Origin: a virus | Length of the DNA stretch: 53,830 bases | Virus record (IMG/VR): IMGVR_UViG_3300042295_001845 | Coordinates: 1-53,830 of that record | Direction: 5' to 3' (one strand) | Part shown: positions 45,639 to 53,707 of the stretch, piece by piece | Layout: every line of letters begins with the position of its first letter | Numbering within the stretch: the first letter of the stretch is position 1 | Notes under the pieces: model-generated | The model's database searches: none | Told to the model about the DNA's origin: nothing | The model's input: only the letters and a program-made list of their open reading frames with translations | Translations under genes and position numbers: made by a program

Positions 45639-46285
45639 ACAACTTCTTTATCATTCTCTTTTTCGTCAAAGCTAAAAGTGCGGCAATATGTTGATGCATC
45701 TGTTCGATCCAATGTTTTATAAGAGGTATAGCTGTCACAAACTGATTTAAAACCTTCTGATATGCTTGTCGAATCTCTGGCAAAACCTCTAGAAGATGAA
45801 CCTGTAATACCAAGAGATTGATGTTGCTTTAGCACTGCTTCTTCTCCTGCACCAAGGAAAACAAAATCCCATGCATATTTTTCACGTTGATGTTTAATTT
45901 TTTCCGAAACAGTGGATGCAGAGAATTCTTTGGATGCATTTTCAAATCCATCTGTTATAACTAAAAACAATACCCGATTAGGACGATCTTCTTCTGCCAT
46001 TTTTACCAGTTTTTCTCCAACAATTGTCATTGTTTTTCCAATTGCATCCAATAATGCAGTTGATCCTCTTGGGGAAATGGAAATATTAATATCATCTTTA
46101 ATGTCCTTGTCGGTGAATACTGTTTCGTATTGATCGTCAAATTGGTAAAATGATACTTTTGTTTCATCTCCGCTATTTTTTTCTTTTTCCAAAAAAGTTT
46201 TAATTCCTCCGGTAATATCATGGGCAATACTGTTCATTGACCCACTTCTGTCTAAAATTATGTTCAAGTCTGTATAATTCTTCAT
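45635..46285 (-). CDS. vWA-domain protein (216 aa)
   Basis: MIDAS motif D-R-S-G-S-M near the start, then R-G-S-T-A-L (DxSxS/T/D set) and I-T-D-G-F-E-N. Metal-dependent adhesion fold used for partner binding. -10 ends 7 nt before the ATG. Coupled to the NTPase gene, recalling vWA-AAA partnerships. Confidence 0.82.
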   Translation of the reverse strand: MKNYTDLNIILDRSGSMNSIAHDITGGIKTFLEKEKNSGDETKVSFYQFDDQYETVFTDKDIKDDINISISPRGSTALLDAIGKTMTIVGEKLVKMAEEDRPNRVLFLVITDGFENASKEFSASTVSEKIKHQREKYAWDFVFLGAGEEAVLKQHQSLGITGSSSRGFARDSTSISEGFKSVCDSYTSYKTLDRTDASTYCRTFSFDEKENDKEVV

Positions 46286-46292
46286 ACTTTAT

Positions 46293-46321
46293 AAGTTACA
46301 TTATTTCTTTGTATTTGTCAA
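46293..46321 (-). promoter_or_regulatory. Promoter abutting vWA ATG
   Basis: TTGACA-N17-TAACTT; 7 nt from the -10 box to ATG 46285. Confidence 0.72.
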
Positions 46322-46506
46322 GATTTTTCCTCCGTTTCATTATCTTCCTTTTGAATTGGTTTTATCTTTTTTAAGAATTTAATAAAATCTTTTTTATTCA
46401 ATTCCTTAATTTCTAATTTCTCCCAATCAATCATCATTTTATATTGGGAAAATAATTTACCCAACTGATCTAAAAACTTTTTTTCATGCTTGTCTAATTT
46501 AGCCAT
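46318..46506 (-). CDS. Small basic/acidic helical protein (62 aa)
   Basis: MAKLDKHEKKFLDQLGKLF..., then W-E-K-L-E-I-K-E-L. ATG 46506 chosen because TATATT ends 6 nt upstream. Its stop overlaps the -35 of the vWA promoter. No family recognised. Confidence 0.6.
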   Translation of the reverse strand: MAKLDKHEKKFLDQLGKLFSQYKMMIDWEKLEIKELNKKDFIKFLKKIKPIQKEDNETEEKS

Positions 46507-46512
46507 TCTTTT

Positions 46513-46540
46513 AATATACACTACAACATTTTCATGTCAA
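46513..46540 (-). promoter_or_regulatory. Promoter abutting the 62-aa ATG
   Basis: TTGACA-N16-TATATT; 6 nt from -10 to ATG 46506. Back to back with the plus-strand promoter at 46546. Confidence 0.75.
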
Positions 46541-46545
46541 GAGGG

Positions 46546-46573
46546 TTGACAATTTTGCGGTATCATGTATCAT
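46546..46573 (+). promoter_or_regulatory. Promoter abutting metallophosphoesterase ATG
   Basis: TTGACA-N16-TATCAT; 5 nt from -10 to ATG 46579. Confidence 0.75.
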
Positions 46574-46578
46574 AATTT

Positions 46579-47382
46579 ATGAACACTCCTTACAAACTGA
46601 ATCGTAATAGTTACGACAATATCTACTTTTCCAGTGATTTCCACTACAATCATCAAAAAGATTTTTTGTGGAAGCCGCGTGGTTTTTCTTCTTTTCAAGA
46701 TCATGATATGTTTTTGGAAAATGAAGTTTCTAAACTAACGAAAAACGATTTGTTAATTTTTCTCGGAGATTTTAGCCTAAATTCTCCCCCTGAACAAAGT
46801 GCTGCATTGTTGCAAAAAATAAATGCCCGAATGTTTTACATTTTCGGCAACCATGAATCATATCACTCTCGTTTTTATAAAGATTCCCTTCGAAATTATT
46901 ATAAGCAAACTTTTGATTATTCTATGCGAGATGCAGGACATGATCACGGGTCATTAGACGGAATAAACACTGTTTCTGATCATCCGTTCCAAACTTTCCC
47001 ATTTTCAGTGGGAAAATATACTAATTCAGGGTTTCCGGGACTTCGGAAAAAATTGAAAGATGTTCAAGAAAATGATATCGTTTATTGGGGCGAAGAAGGT
47101 TATTTCAAAATTGGAAATACTTTTCTATTTTGCCGTCACATGGCTCCCCGAATTTGGGACAAAGTAAAGCATTCTAATTATGTGGCTATTTGTGGGCATT
47201 CTCATGGTCATTTATTTCCTGCAAATCCTGAATGTAAAAATCAAGGTAAAATCCTAGATGTTGGAGTCGATAATGCAATAAAGTATAATGGAACTGCATT
47301 CTTCAAAATAGAAGAAATTGAAACTATTATGCATAGTAAAACTATTGTTATTGAAGATCATCATGGATGCGAACATGTATAA
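46579..47382 (+). CDS. Calcineurin-like metallophosphoesterase
   Basis: 267 aa. Metal motifs in order: S-D-F-H-Y-N-H, F-L-G-D-F, F-G-N-H-E, and C-G-H-S-H-G-H near the C-terminus. Substrate unknown: nucleotide, cyclic nucleotide or phosphorylated nucleic-acid ends. First of three plus-strand genes likely to act on nucleotides. Confidence 0.88.
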   Translation: MNTPYKLNRNSYDNIYFSSDFHYNHQKDFLWKPRGFSSFQDHDMFLENEVSKLTKNDLLIFLGDFSLNSPPEQSAALLQKINARMFYIFGNHESYHSRFYKDSLRNYYKQTFDYSMRDAGHDHGSLDGINTVSDHPFQTFPFSVGKYTNSGFPGLRKKLKDVQENDIVYWGEEGYFKIGNTFLFCRHMAPRIWDKVKHSNYVAICGHSHGHLFPANPECKNQGKILDVGVDNAIKYNGTAFFKIEEIETIMHSKTIVIEDHHGCEHV

Positions 47383-47920
47383 ATTTTTCGTCGGAATAGG
47401 AAGTCGAAGCACTCCTGAATCGTATATTCCTTTAATTGAAAAAATATCAGAGAAATTAATTTCTCGTAATTATATTCTTCGTTCCGGAGGAGCAAGTGGT
47501 GCAGACACTTTTTGGGAAAATGCATATGATAAGTTTGGTGGCAAAAAAGAAATATATCTTCCTTGGAAAAATTTTAACAATAATTCTTCGGAACTATATC
47601 ATATAAGCAATGAAGCACTCGAAAGGGCAGAATACTATCATCCCAATTGGAGTTCTTTATCAGATGCTGCTAAAAAATTACATGCCAGAAATACATACCA
47701 AATATTAGGAGATGATTCGGGGCGTTATAATACAAATGGTCGATATTTTGGTTGGAGTTTTAGTGATATGGTTATCTGCTACACGGCAGACGGAAAAGAT
47801 ACTGGTGGAACAGGACAGGCGATAAGAATCGCTCGACAATATAACGTTCCTGTGTATAATCTCTACCATTACGGCGAAAATATCCTACAAATAATTGAAC
47901 AATATGAATTATTTTCTTAA
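47375..47920 (+). CDS. SLOG / LOG-DprA-type Rossmann protein (181 aa)
   Basis: Start M-Y-K-F-F-V-G-I-G-S-R-S-T-P-E, then L-R-S-G-G-A-S-G-A-D-T-F-W-E (the SLOG signature) and D-M-V-I-C-Y-T-A-D-G-K-D-T-G-G-T-G-Q-A. ATG 47375 overlaps the preceding stop. SLOG proteins bind or cleave nucleotide derivatives and some sense defence signals. Role in the phage unknown. Confidence 0.8.
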   Translation: MYKFFVGIGSRSTPESYIPLIEKISEKLISRNYILRSGGASGADTFWENAYDKFGGKKEIYLPWKNFNNNSSELYHISNEALERAEYYHPNWSSLSDAAKKLHARNTYQILGDDSGRYNTNGRYFGWSFSDMVICYTADGKDTGGTGQAIRIARQYNVPVYNLYHYGENILQIIEQYELFS

Positions 47921-48329
47921 ATCAGAAGGAAAATTAGAAATATCCAATGGTGCAGTTCGTTTAAAAGTATCAATGGATTTTATACGATATTACAAATCAT
48001 TAATTGATAAAGAATATCGTATATTTTCTAATTTCCCCGCGCATGGAAGCCATATCACGCTATTTCATCCTAAAATTCATGGTGTTTTAGATTCGTTTAA
48101 AGTTAAATTTATTAAAAAGTTTTATATGGATAATAAAATACCTTTTGAATATAATCCATATATTATACAAGGAGGACATACTAAAAACTTCCGAAATTGG
48201 TATTTAAATGTAAAAAGTGTTCAATTAAACGAAATTGTTAATTACTTAGGTGCAAGTGTCGGTCACGGTTTGCATTTAACTATTTGCAATACAAAAGGAG
48301 GAGTTCGTCCTTATATTTGGCTTAAATAA
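47904..48329 (+). CDS. 2H phosphoesterase 1 (Acb1-like layout)
   Basis: 141 aa. Two H-x-T motifs: S-H-I-T-L-F and L-H-L-T-I, about 74 residues apart, as in the 2H superfamily that includes the T4 anti-CBASS enzyme Acb1 and 2'-5' RNA ligase-like phosphodiesterases. Size suits Acb1. Overlaps the SLOG gene by 17 nt. Substrate not provable from sequence: cyclic oligonucleotides or 2',3'-cyclic RNA ends. Confidence 0.72.
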   Translation: MNYFLKSEGKLEISNGAVRLKVSMDFIRYYKSLIDKEYRIFSNFPAHGSHITLFHPKIHGVLDSFKVKFIKKFYMDNKIPFEYNPYIIQGGHTKNFRNWYLNVKSVQLNEIVNYLGASVGHGLHLTICNTKGGVRPYIWLK

Positions 48330-48861
48330 CTGTTTTAAACGTCTCATTACCGACATTATTGGAAAACACAAACCTATTACTGGTAAATGTTTTTCCAATA
48401 ATGTCGGTTTTTATTTTGGTATATTGTTCTCCTTTGCCGGGAAGAAGATATCCAATAGTAGAGTGAGGATGATACCTTGGATAGCTATCCGTTGCATCAA
48501 AATTATTAGTTATAATATCGTTTAATTCCATTAATGATTTTGATTTTACATCAAATTTCAAAACATCGTATGCTTTATTCCTAAACAATGAAATATTAGT
48601 TAATGAAAAAGTAATTGGTTCAAATTTCAACTTTTTTTCAAAAAAACTGAAATTTTGATCATGTAATCCATACTTGACGGTAATATGCGGTTTTTGCTCT
48701 AACCCATGTCTCGGTGTTAAATCATAAACATCGCAGGGACATATTTTTTCTTGTATTTTCTGAAAGTCCGGAAGAAGAAACCCTAAGTCTAACATTAAAC
48801 ATGCATAAGGTCTTGGAGTTGTATTTTCAATAAACAATTGGTAAAATTCTGTAAATTTCAT
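48322..48861 (-). CDS. 2H phosphoesterase 2 with capsid-targeting-like leader
   Basis: 179 aa. H-x-T/H-x-T at 59-61 (P-H-I-T-V-K-Y-G) and 133-135 (P-H-S-T-I-G-Y). The N-terminus MKFTEFYQLFIEN matches the T4 capsid-targeting pattern, suggesting prohead packaging and injection with DNA. Converges on 2H phosphoesterase 1 (8-nt overlap) and overlaps the lysozyme stop-start by 4 nt. Confidence 0.78.
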   Translation of the reverse strand: MKFTEFYQLFIENTTPRPYACLMLDLGFLLPDFQKIQEKICPCDVYDLTPRHGLEQKPHITVKYGLHDQNFSFFEKKLKFEPITFSLTNISLFRNKAYDVLKFDVKSKSLMELNDIITNNFDATDSYPRYHPHSTIGYLLPGKGEQYTKIKTDIIGKTFTSNRFVFSNNVGNETFKTVI

Positions 48862-49796
48862 TTGTAAGTGTTTTTATTAACATCTAAGGAGTAATTAGGA
48901 TGAAGCGCATTTTCTATTTCGCCCGCATTTCGTTTCATACGTAATGCAATACCATATCCTTTTTGTTTAGGGTCTGAATATTTCTTATATTCACGACTGT
49001 TAAGGTATTCTTTTGCAGCAGCTTTTAAATACACTCTTGCTACTCTGTGTTCACCCTTGAAGTATGCATCCATTGCCTTCTTAATGAGCTTTTTGGCCGT
49101 GACTGATCCTGCCAGATCACCTCGGAAAAACCCGTCCAGAATCGCCACCTTGAGCGATAATGGATATTCGTCAAATCCTAAAAACTGTTTCCGGACAGTT
49201 ATTAATTTTTTCATCAAATCTTTTTTGAATATTTCTACTGCTCTAGCTTTAGATATTTCTACTTTAACCAGTTTTTTATTTTTTGTTAACACCTCATCTG
49301 GTTTAAATGTGCCGTCTTTAAGATCCGAAGGTATTATTAAATGACCTATTCCAATTGTATTATATCCTTTATTATCTGGATAACTTTTTGTATGAATTCC
49401 TATTCCTTGAATTTCATGCTTCATAATATACTGCATTGCAGTGTCTATGAAATTTTTATACCGACTATATTCATCAACTGATGACTTATTCACTAATGTC
49501 GTTGTGACTGGAGCAATTGGTTGCTGATTAAATGAGTTTTTAGTTTTGTATAAATTTTGCAATTTTGTTACAAAATCTGGATCTTTTAACTTTTGATCAA
49601 CTTCTGTTTTAATTTCTTGAAATTTCTGTGGATTTTCTGCCAATTTCGCCACCTTCATTTCTACATCACTTGGAACACTCCATGTTATTCCTGCAATTGC
49701 CAGCATTCCGATTTTTCTTAAAAAATCCTTTACTCCTTCTTCTACAACAATATCTCGGTGTTCAACTACTAAATGGAACAGTTCATCAAATTTCAT
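48858..49796 (-). CDS. Lysozyme (GH24-like) with capsid-targeting-like leader
   Basis: 312 aa. Leader MKFDELFHLVVEHRDIVVEEG, a hydrophobic segment near residues 30-42, then the lysozyme core I-M-K-H-E-I-Q-G-I-G with Glu followed by Y-P-D-N and G-Y-N-T-I-G-I-G-H, and D-G-F-F-R-G-D-L later. It may be a virion lysozyme used at entry. An AATAAATA box precedes the ATG. Confidence 0.78.
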   Translation of the reverse strand: MKFDELFHLVVEHRDIVVEEGVKDFLRKIGMLAIAGITWSVPSDVEMKVAKLAENPQKFQEIKTEVDQKLKDPDFVTKLQNLYKTKNSFNQQPIAPVTTTLVNKSSVDEYSRYKNFIDTAMQYIMKHEIQGIGIHTKSYPDNKGYNTIGIGHLIIPSDLKDGTFKPDEVLTKNKKLVKVEISKARAVEIFKKDLMKKLITVRKQFLGFDEYPLSLKVAILDGFFRGDLAGSVTAKKLIKKAMDAYFKGEHRVARVYLKAAAKEYLNSREYKKYSDPKQKGYGIALRMKRNAGEIENALHPNYSLDVNKNTYK

Positions 49797-49801
49797 ATAG
49801 A

Positions 49802-49809
49802 TATTTATT
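49802..49809 (-). promoter_or_regulatory. Late promoter-like AATAAATA before virion lysozyme
   Basis: 5 nt before ATG 49796. Confidence 0.5.
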
Positions 49810-49822
49810 CTATATTGTTATT

Positions 49823-50326
49823 TTATTTGGTTGAACTAAATGCATCTCTTTGGCGTTTTATAACATCTTCATTTGATTCAAATATATGAAGATTTGATGA
49901 CTTGTAATATTCTATATCTTGTTTTTTCTTTTCTAATAATGTTTTTAAAAAATTCTGCATTTCTTTACCATTTTCCGTTTTCATGTCTAAGTTTAATATA
50001 ATTTCATACAAAATAGTATTTAAATCATTATTATATTTTCCAAAAAAGATACTGCTATATTTTACATCTACTTCTCTCTCAGAAACAATTGATTTCTTTT
50101 CTGTTACAATATCAATTAATCTTCCTGAATCGTAGTCTCCTTCCCACTTAAATCGGTTCAAATTTATTTTATTATCAGTTAAACCCAACTCACTAAAAGA
50201 ATATTTTTTAATAAGCATTTTCTGTAATAATGTTTCTGGAAACATAGAAACATCAAATGTAAAAGTTGTGAACTTTCTAGTAGAAAGATTAAATAATGCA
50301 TATAAAAAGAAATTATTTTCGGACAT
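49823..50326 (-). CDS. Unknown protein (167 aa)
   Basis: MSENNFFLYALFNLSTRKFT..., beta-rich N-terminal half with Arg/Lys-Phe-Thr strands, helical C-terminus. No family recognised. Upstream of the lysozyme gene, downstream of a terminator. Confidence 0.6.
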   Translation of the reverse strand: MSENNFFLYALFNLSTRKFTTFTFDVSMFPETLLQKMLIKKYSFSELGLTDNKINLNRFKWEGDYDSGRLIDIVTEKKSIVSEREVDVKYSSIFFGKYNNDLNTILYEIILNLDMKTENGKEMQNFLKTLLEKKKQDIEYYKSSNLHIFESNEDVIKRQRDAFSSTK

Positions 50327-50362
50327 AATAAAGGGAGGATTTTTGGTCCTCCCTTTATTTTA
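50327..50362. terminator. Bidirectional intrinsic terminator
   Basis: Stem AATAAAGGGAGGA / TCCTCCCTTTATT with a 7-nt loop. Lies between the large vWA gene and the 167-aa gene. Confidence 0.88.
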
Positions 50363-50390
50363 GCCTATTCTTTTAACTTTTCAAGTATTA

Positions 50391-52406
50391 TTACAGATAT
50401 TCATTAACTTCTGAAATCTTGAATACCAAATCATTGTATTCGAATTTCTCGGATTTATCAATATCGGTAAACCATGAATTAGTAACCATCATATAGAACT
50501 TTTGTGACGAGATTTTTTGTGCAAGAAGTTCGACAGTATCTTCGACCCCTTCCAAAGTTTTCTGGCAAAACTCTACAAAGGTTTCTTTACCCAGATTATT
50601 CAATTGTTCGTCATACTTCTTGAAGAGCGGCCAACAAATAACATCGCCGGGATTTTGTTTGCCATTGGCAAGATACTTCTTATAGCTTTCGCTTGCAGTA
50701 ATCTTACTTGCGCCCTTTAATTGAGCGGTCAATTCTACAAATGGGATAAAGTCTGCATTCTCATCCTTACTCTTGTATTCGCTTTTTGGAGAATAACGCA
50801 TAGCATAGTCCAGTCCCATTTCTTCCAACAGTGCAGCACCTTCAGTACCATAGAGTTCTACTCGCTTGTCAACAGAATGTTTTTGGGTTGCATGTGCCTT
50901 GATATACATTCGAAGTACGCTTGCATGAGCTTTTTCAGAAATAAGAGTTTTATACAAATTGGAAAAACTCTTTATAGAAAGTTCTTTTTGATCTTCATCA
51001 AAAAGGTCAATAACATCATTCGGAACAAGATTGATCACTTTATCCGTATTCTCGTTATGAAGAACAATATTTCCAAAGTTGAAATCACCATTTGCCACAA
51101 ATGCATAATTTCGATATGTAGTGCTTTCAATTGGAAGAATAATCGGAGTTGTGGACCTAGCATTAAATTCTAGTACTCGATTTTTCAAATCTTCGTCAAG
51201 AATAGTTTTAATCTTTCCTTCACGAACTGTGAGGAAACTAATATTTGCACGATTCTCGTTGCCAACAATATTCACAATCTTTGCAGGAGCAACACTGGTT
51301 TCGAATTCTATTTTACTAGTGTCATTTCCTTTTCGGGAAATAGACTTGTATTGAGAATTATGCAAGTCAATGGTAACTTTACCAATATCCTTTTTGATAT
51401 TCTTTAAGAATTCGGTAAGAGTCATGCCAGTATTTTGATCGGATTTTTCTACCGCAGAAAGACTGGTTGCTTTTTCCTTCAAGAAGTTTTCTGCTTGACC
51501 TTTTTGCAAAACAGTAAATGCCTTTTGAAGTTTCTTTGCAGAAACATTATCTCCTGCCTTTCTAAGGACTAGAACACCAAGATTAGCCTTATTCTTCTGA
51601 GAAAGAATTTGTGCCAAAGAATAAACAAATGTAGGATTATTCAATTGTTCTGCTGGAAGTGTATTCAATTCATTATAATTTACTGCAAATAGTTCGCTCT
51701 CCTTTTTCGTTGCCAATGCACTAACCGTGTTATCAGCTTTGACTTCTAGTGGGAGGATATCAGAGTCTGTTACTTGCCAAACCAAATCAAAAGATTGGGG
51801 AAGTTTAACAGAAACAACTGTTTTCTTATTGGAAATCATATCAGATGCACTCTTTTTCATTTCGGTAAAATCAGAAATATGGTTAAAAACTCCTCCAATA
51901 TTCTCTGCCATTTCAATAAGAAGAGAACGGTTATAATATGATGAATAACCAACGATTCTCTTTTGCGTGAACTTATCTCGGAGTTCTTTACTCAAACTCA
52001 ATACTTCATGGGTTGGTGAATGATCATTTGGATAACCATCCGTCAAGAAATAAAGAACATTGTCAGAATTTTGACTAAGTGTTTCGACATCCTTGACTAC
52101 AGTCTTCAAACTTTCCAAAACTTGGGTAAAGCAAGTGAGTCCACGAACATAAATATTGTCCTCAATGATTTTGTCCAAACCTTTTGAAGAAATTGTGGAA
52201 CCTTTGCAAATCCAATTAAAGTCACCATAGCTGGAGAAATATGCAAGGCTAAAAGTGTCTCCTTGAGAAATCAAATCTTTTGCAGCTTTGAGGGTTTCCC
52301 GCAATTGTTTTTGCGCAGAATACATTGACCCGCTGAGATCCGTAATAAAATAGTAATTTGATGGAGCTTTACTTTCGGTATTATTTTTAGGAATTACGAT
52401 TTTCAT
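50391..52406 (-). CDS. Large vWA-domain protein (671 aa)
   Basis: ATG 52406 gives M-K-I-V-I-P-K-N-N..., then Y-F-I-T-D-L-S-G-S-M-Y-S (MIDAS), G-L-T-C-F-T, and Y-F-L-T-D-G-Y. vWA covers roughly residues 15-190; the rest resembles TerY/yeast-type vWA tails with beta and helical parts. A longer in-frame start at 52442 would overlap the -35 element. Second vWA in 6 kb. Confidence 0.8.
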   Translation of the reverse strand: MKIVIPKNNTESKAPSNYYFITDLSGSMYSAQKQLRETLKAAKDLISQGDTFSLAYFSSYGDFNWICKGSTISSKGLDKIIEDNIYVRGLTCFTQVLESLKTVVKDVETLSQNSDNVLYFLTDGYPNDHSPTHEVLSLSKELRDKFTQKRIVGYSSYYNRSLLIEMAENIGGVFNHISDFTEMKKSASDMISNKKTVVSVKLPQSFDLVWQVTDSDILPLEVKADNTVSALATKKESELFAVNYNELNTLPAEQLNNPTFVYSLAQILSQKNKANLGVLVLRKAGDNVSAKKLQKAFTVLQKGQAENFLKEKATSLSAVEKSDQNTGMTLTEFLKNIKKDIGKVTIDLHNSQYKSISRKGNDTSKIEFETSVAPAKIVNIVGNENRANISFLTVREGKIKTILDEDLKNRVLEFNARSTTPIILPIESTTYRNYAFVANGDFNFGNIVLHNENTDKVINLVPNDVIDLFDEDQKELSIKSFSNLYKTLISEKAHASVLRMYIKAHATQKHSVDKRVELYGTEGAALLEEMGLDYAMRYSPKSEYKSKDENADFIPFVELTAQLKGASKITASESYKKYLANGKQNPGDVICWPLFKKYDEQLNNLGKETFVEFCQKTLEGVEDTVELLAQKISSQKFYMMVTNSWFTDIDKSEKFEYNDLVFKISEVNEYL

Positions 52407-52413
52407 ATGGCAA

Positions 52414-52442
52414 AATATACCACACTCCATCATGTTTCGCAA
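52414..52442 (-). promoter_or_regulatory. Promoter abutting the large vWA ATG
   Basis: TTGCGA-N17-TATATT; 7 nt from -10 to ATG 52406. The -35 is a weak match. Confidence 0.6.
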
Positions 52443-52445
52443 CTA

Positions 52446-52925
52446 CTATTCTGCCACTACCAAAGAATATCTTTGATATTTTACCGGACATACCCAATGA
52501 ACTGAATCATAAGGAAAATCTATATATTGACCTGCTTTATCAAAAACTTTAACCAAATTATGATTTTGGTCTTCACAAACCAAACCATCAACTTCCGAAT
52601 CAGTTAATGTAATCAAATGGATTTTTCTCACAATATATGCATCCCGATGAGGCGAAATATAATCTCCCGGATCATATCTTTGAATTTGAATAAATGAATA
52701 GCAATCTTTTAATTCCTGTGGAAAATCAGAATTCTCAAAAATACAATTTTTCAAATCTTCACTCATTTGGTTATCTTTCAAAGTTTTAAACTTTGAAAAA
52801 ATTCCCGGAATTAAACTTTCATGTTTATCTTCGTTTTCTCGGGGCTGAAATAAATGATCATGCAGTTTTATATAGATCATTATATCATCTACATTTCTAA
52901 TAAAATTTGGAATAAGTGTTATCAT
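52446..52925 (-). CDS. 2OG-Fe(II) oxygenase, prolyl-4-hydroxylase type
   Basis: 159 aa. Iron ligands S-P-H-R-D-A-Y (HxD) and V-H-W-V (distal His), with R in Q-R-Y-S to hold 2-oxoglutarate. Double-stranded beta-helix order is visible. T4-like phages often carry such hydroxylases; the substrate is unknown (protein, DNA or RNA). Overlaps the 68-aa gene by 4 nt. Confidence 0.82.
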   Translation of the reverse strand: MITLIPNFIRNVDDIMIYIKLHDHLFQPRENEDKHESLIPGIFSKFKTLKDNQMSEDLKNCIFENSDFPQELKDCYSFIQIQRYDPGDYISPHRDAYIVRKIHLITLTDSEVDGLVCEDQNHNLVKVFDKAGQYIDFPYDSVHWVCPVKYQRYSLVVAE

Positions 52926-53128
52926 AATGCGAGTTGAATTTGTTTATTGTTTGATGTATTATGAACATGTAATAAATCATAGTTATAATTATCGGCTTTA
53001 TCTTCGGCATATAAAACTGCTTTATCATCCGAAATTGAGGAAATTCCTTCTGTAAATAGGAAATAATTTAATTCTCCGTACTGATCTACAAATTTTTCCC
53101 GACTTTTAAAAACAGCTAAATATTGCAT
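52922..53128 (-). CDS. Unknown protein (68 aa)
   Basis: MQYLAVFKSREKFVDQYGEL..., alpha/beta. A promoter abuts the ATG and it is translationally coupled to the oxygenase. No family recognised. Confidence 0.6.
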   Translation of the reverse strand: MQYLAVFKSREKFVDQYGELNYFLFTEGISSISDDKAVLYAEDKADNYNYDLLHVHNTSNNKQIQLAL

Positions 53129-53134
53129 AACTTC

Positions 53135-53162
53135 ATTATACTATTGTTCTAATATATGTAAA
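53135..53162 (-). promoter_or_regulatory. Promoter abutting the 68-aa ATG
   Basis: TTTACA-N16-TATAAT; 6 nt from -10 to ATG 53128. Confidence 0.78.
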
Positions 53163-53163
53163 C

Positions 53164-53706
53164 TTATTTTTTAGATATTTTATAAACAAAATTCCGTTTG
53201 CCTGTACCATAATAATTATCTAATTCATCTGGTGAATTTAAAATTATTTCCGTTCCTTTATCAGTATCCACTACAGTCAATTTTATATCTGAATCTTTTG
53301 CTAATCTTTTGTATAAATGGAATCCTTCTTTTGTATGAAAAGTAGAAGATAATATATAAGAAAAATTCAATAATAAATAATTTTTAAAAACATCTGACAT
53401 GTGAAATTCATAAGGCACACCTTTAATTGTTTCATATATTTGTATTCCGCCATCTTTTAAAAGATAAAAATCTACATTTCCTCTCGGAACGTCATTTGTT
53501 ATAAAGAAAAGCCTTTTCAATTTTTCTTTATCATATAAAAATACATCTATTTCTGTCCCATACATTGTTTTGAACGGAACTATTTGTTTAGAATCATGTT
53601 TATATTCTTGCCATTTATTTTGAACAGTAGTTATAGGATTAACATAAGAATCCCAAGGCTCACTCATTTCTCCTAAAAGCATTTTATAAAGATCCGAGAA
53701 TTCCAT
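53164..53706 (-). CDS. Unknown protein with capsid-targeting-like leader (180 aa)
   Basis: ATG 53706 gives MEFSDLYKMLLGEMSEPW, matching the leader motif of the lysozyme and 2H phosphoesterase 2, with a possible cleavage after L-G-E. A TTG nine nt earlier is less likely. Remainder is mixed alpha/beta with no recognised domain. Candidate injected protein. Confidence 0.65.
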   Translation of the reverse strand: MEFSDLYKMLLGEMSEPWDSYVNPITTVQNKWQEYKHDSKQIVPFKTMYGTEIDVFLYDKEKLKRLFFITNDVPRGNVDFYLLKDGGIQIYETIKGVPYEFHMSDVFKNYLLLNFSYILSSTFHTKEGFHLYKRLAKDSDIKLTVVDTDKGTEIILNSPDELDNYYGTGKRNFVYKISKK

Positions 53707-53707
53707 A

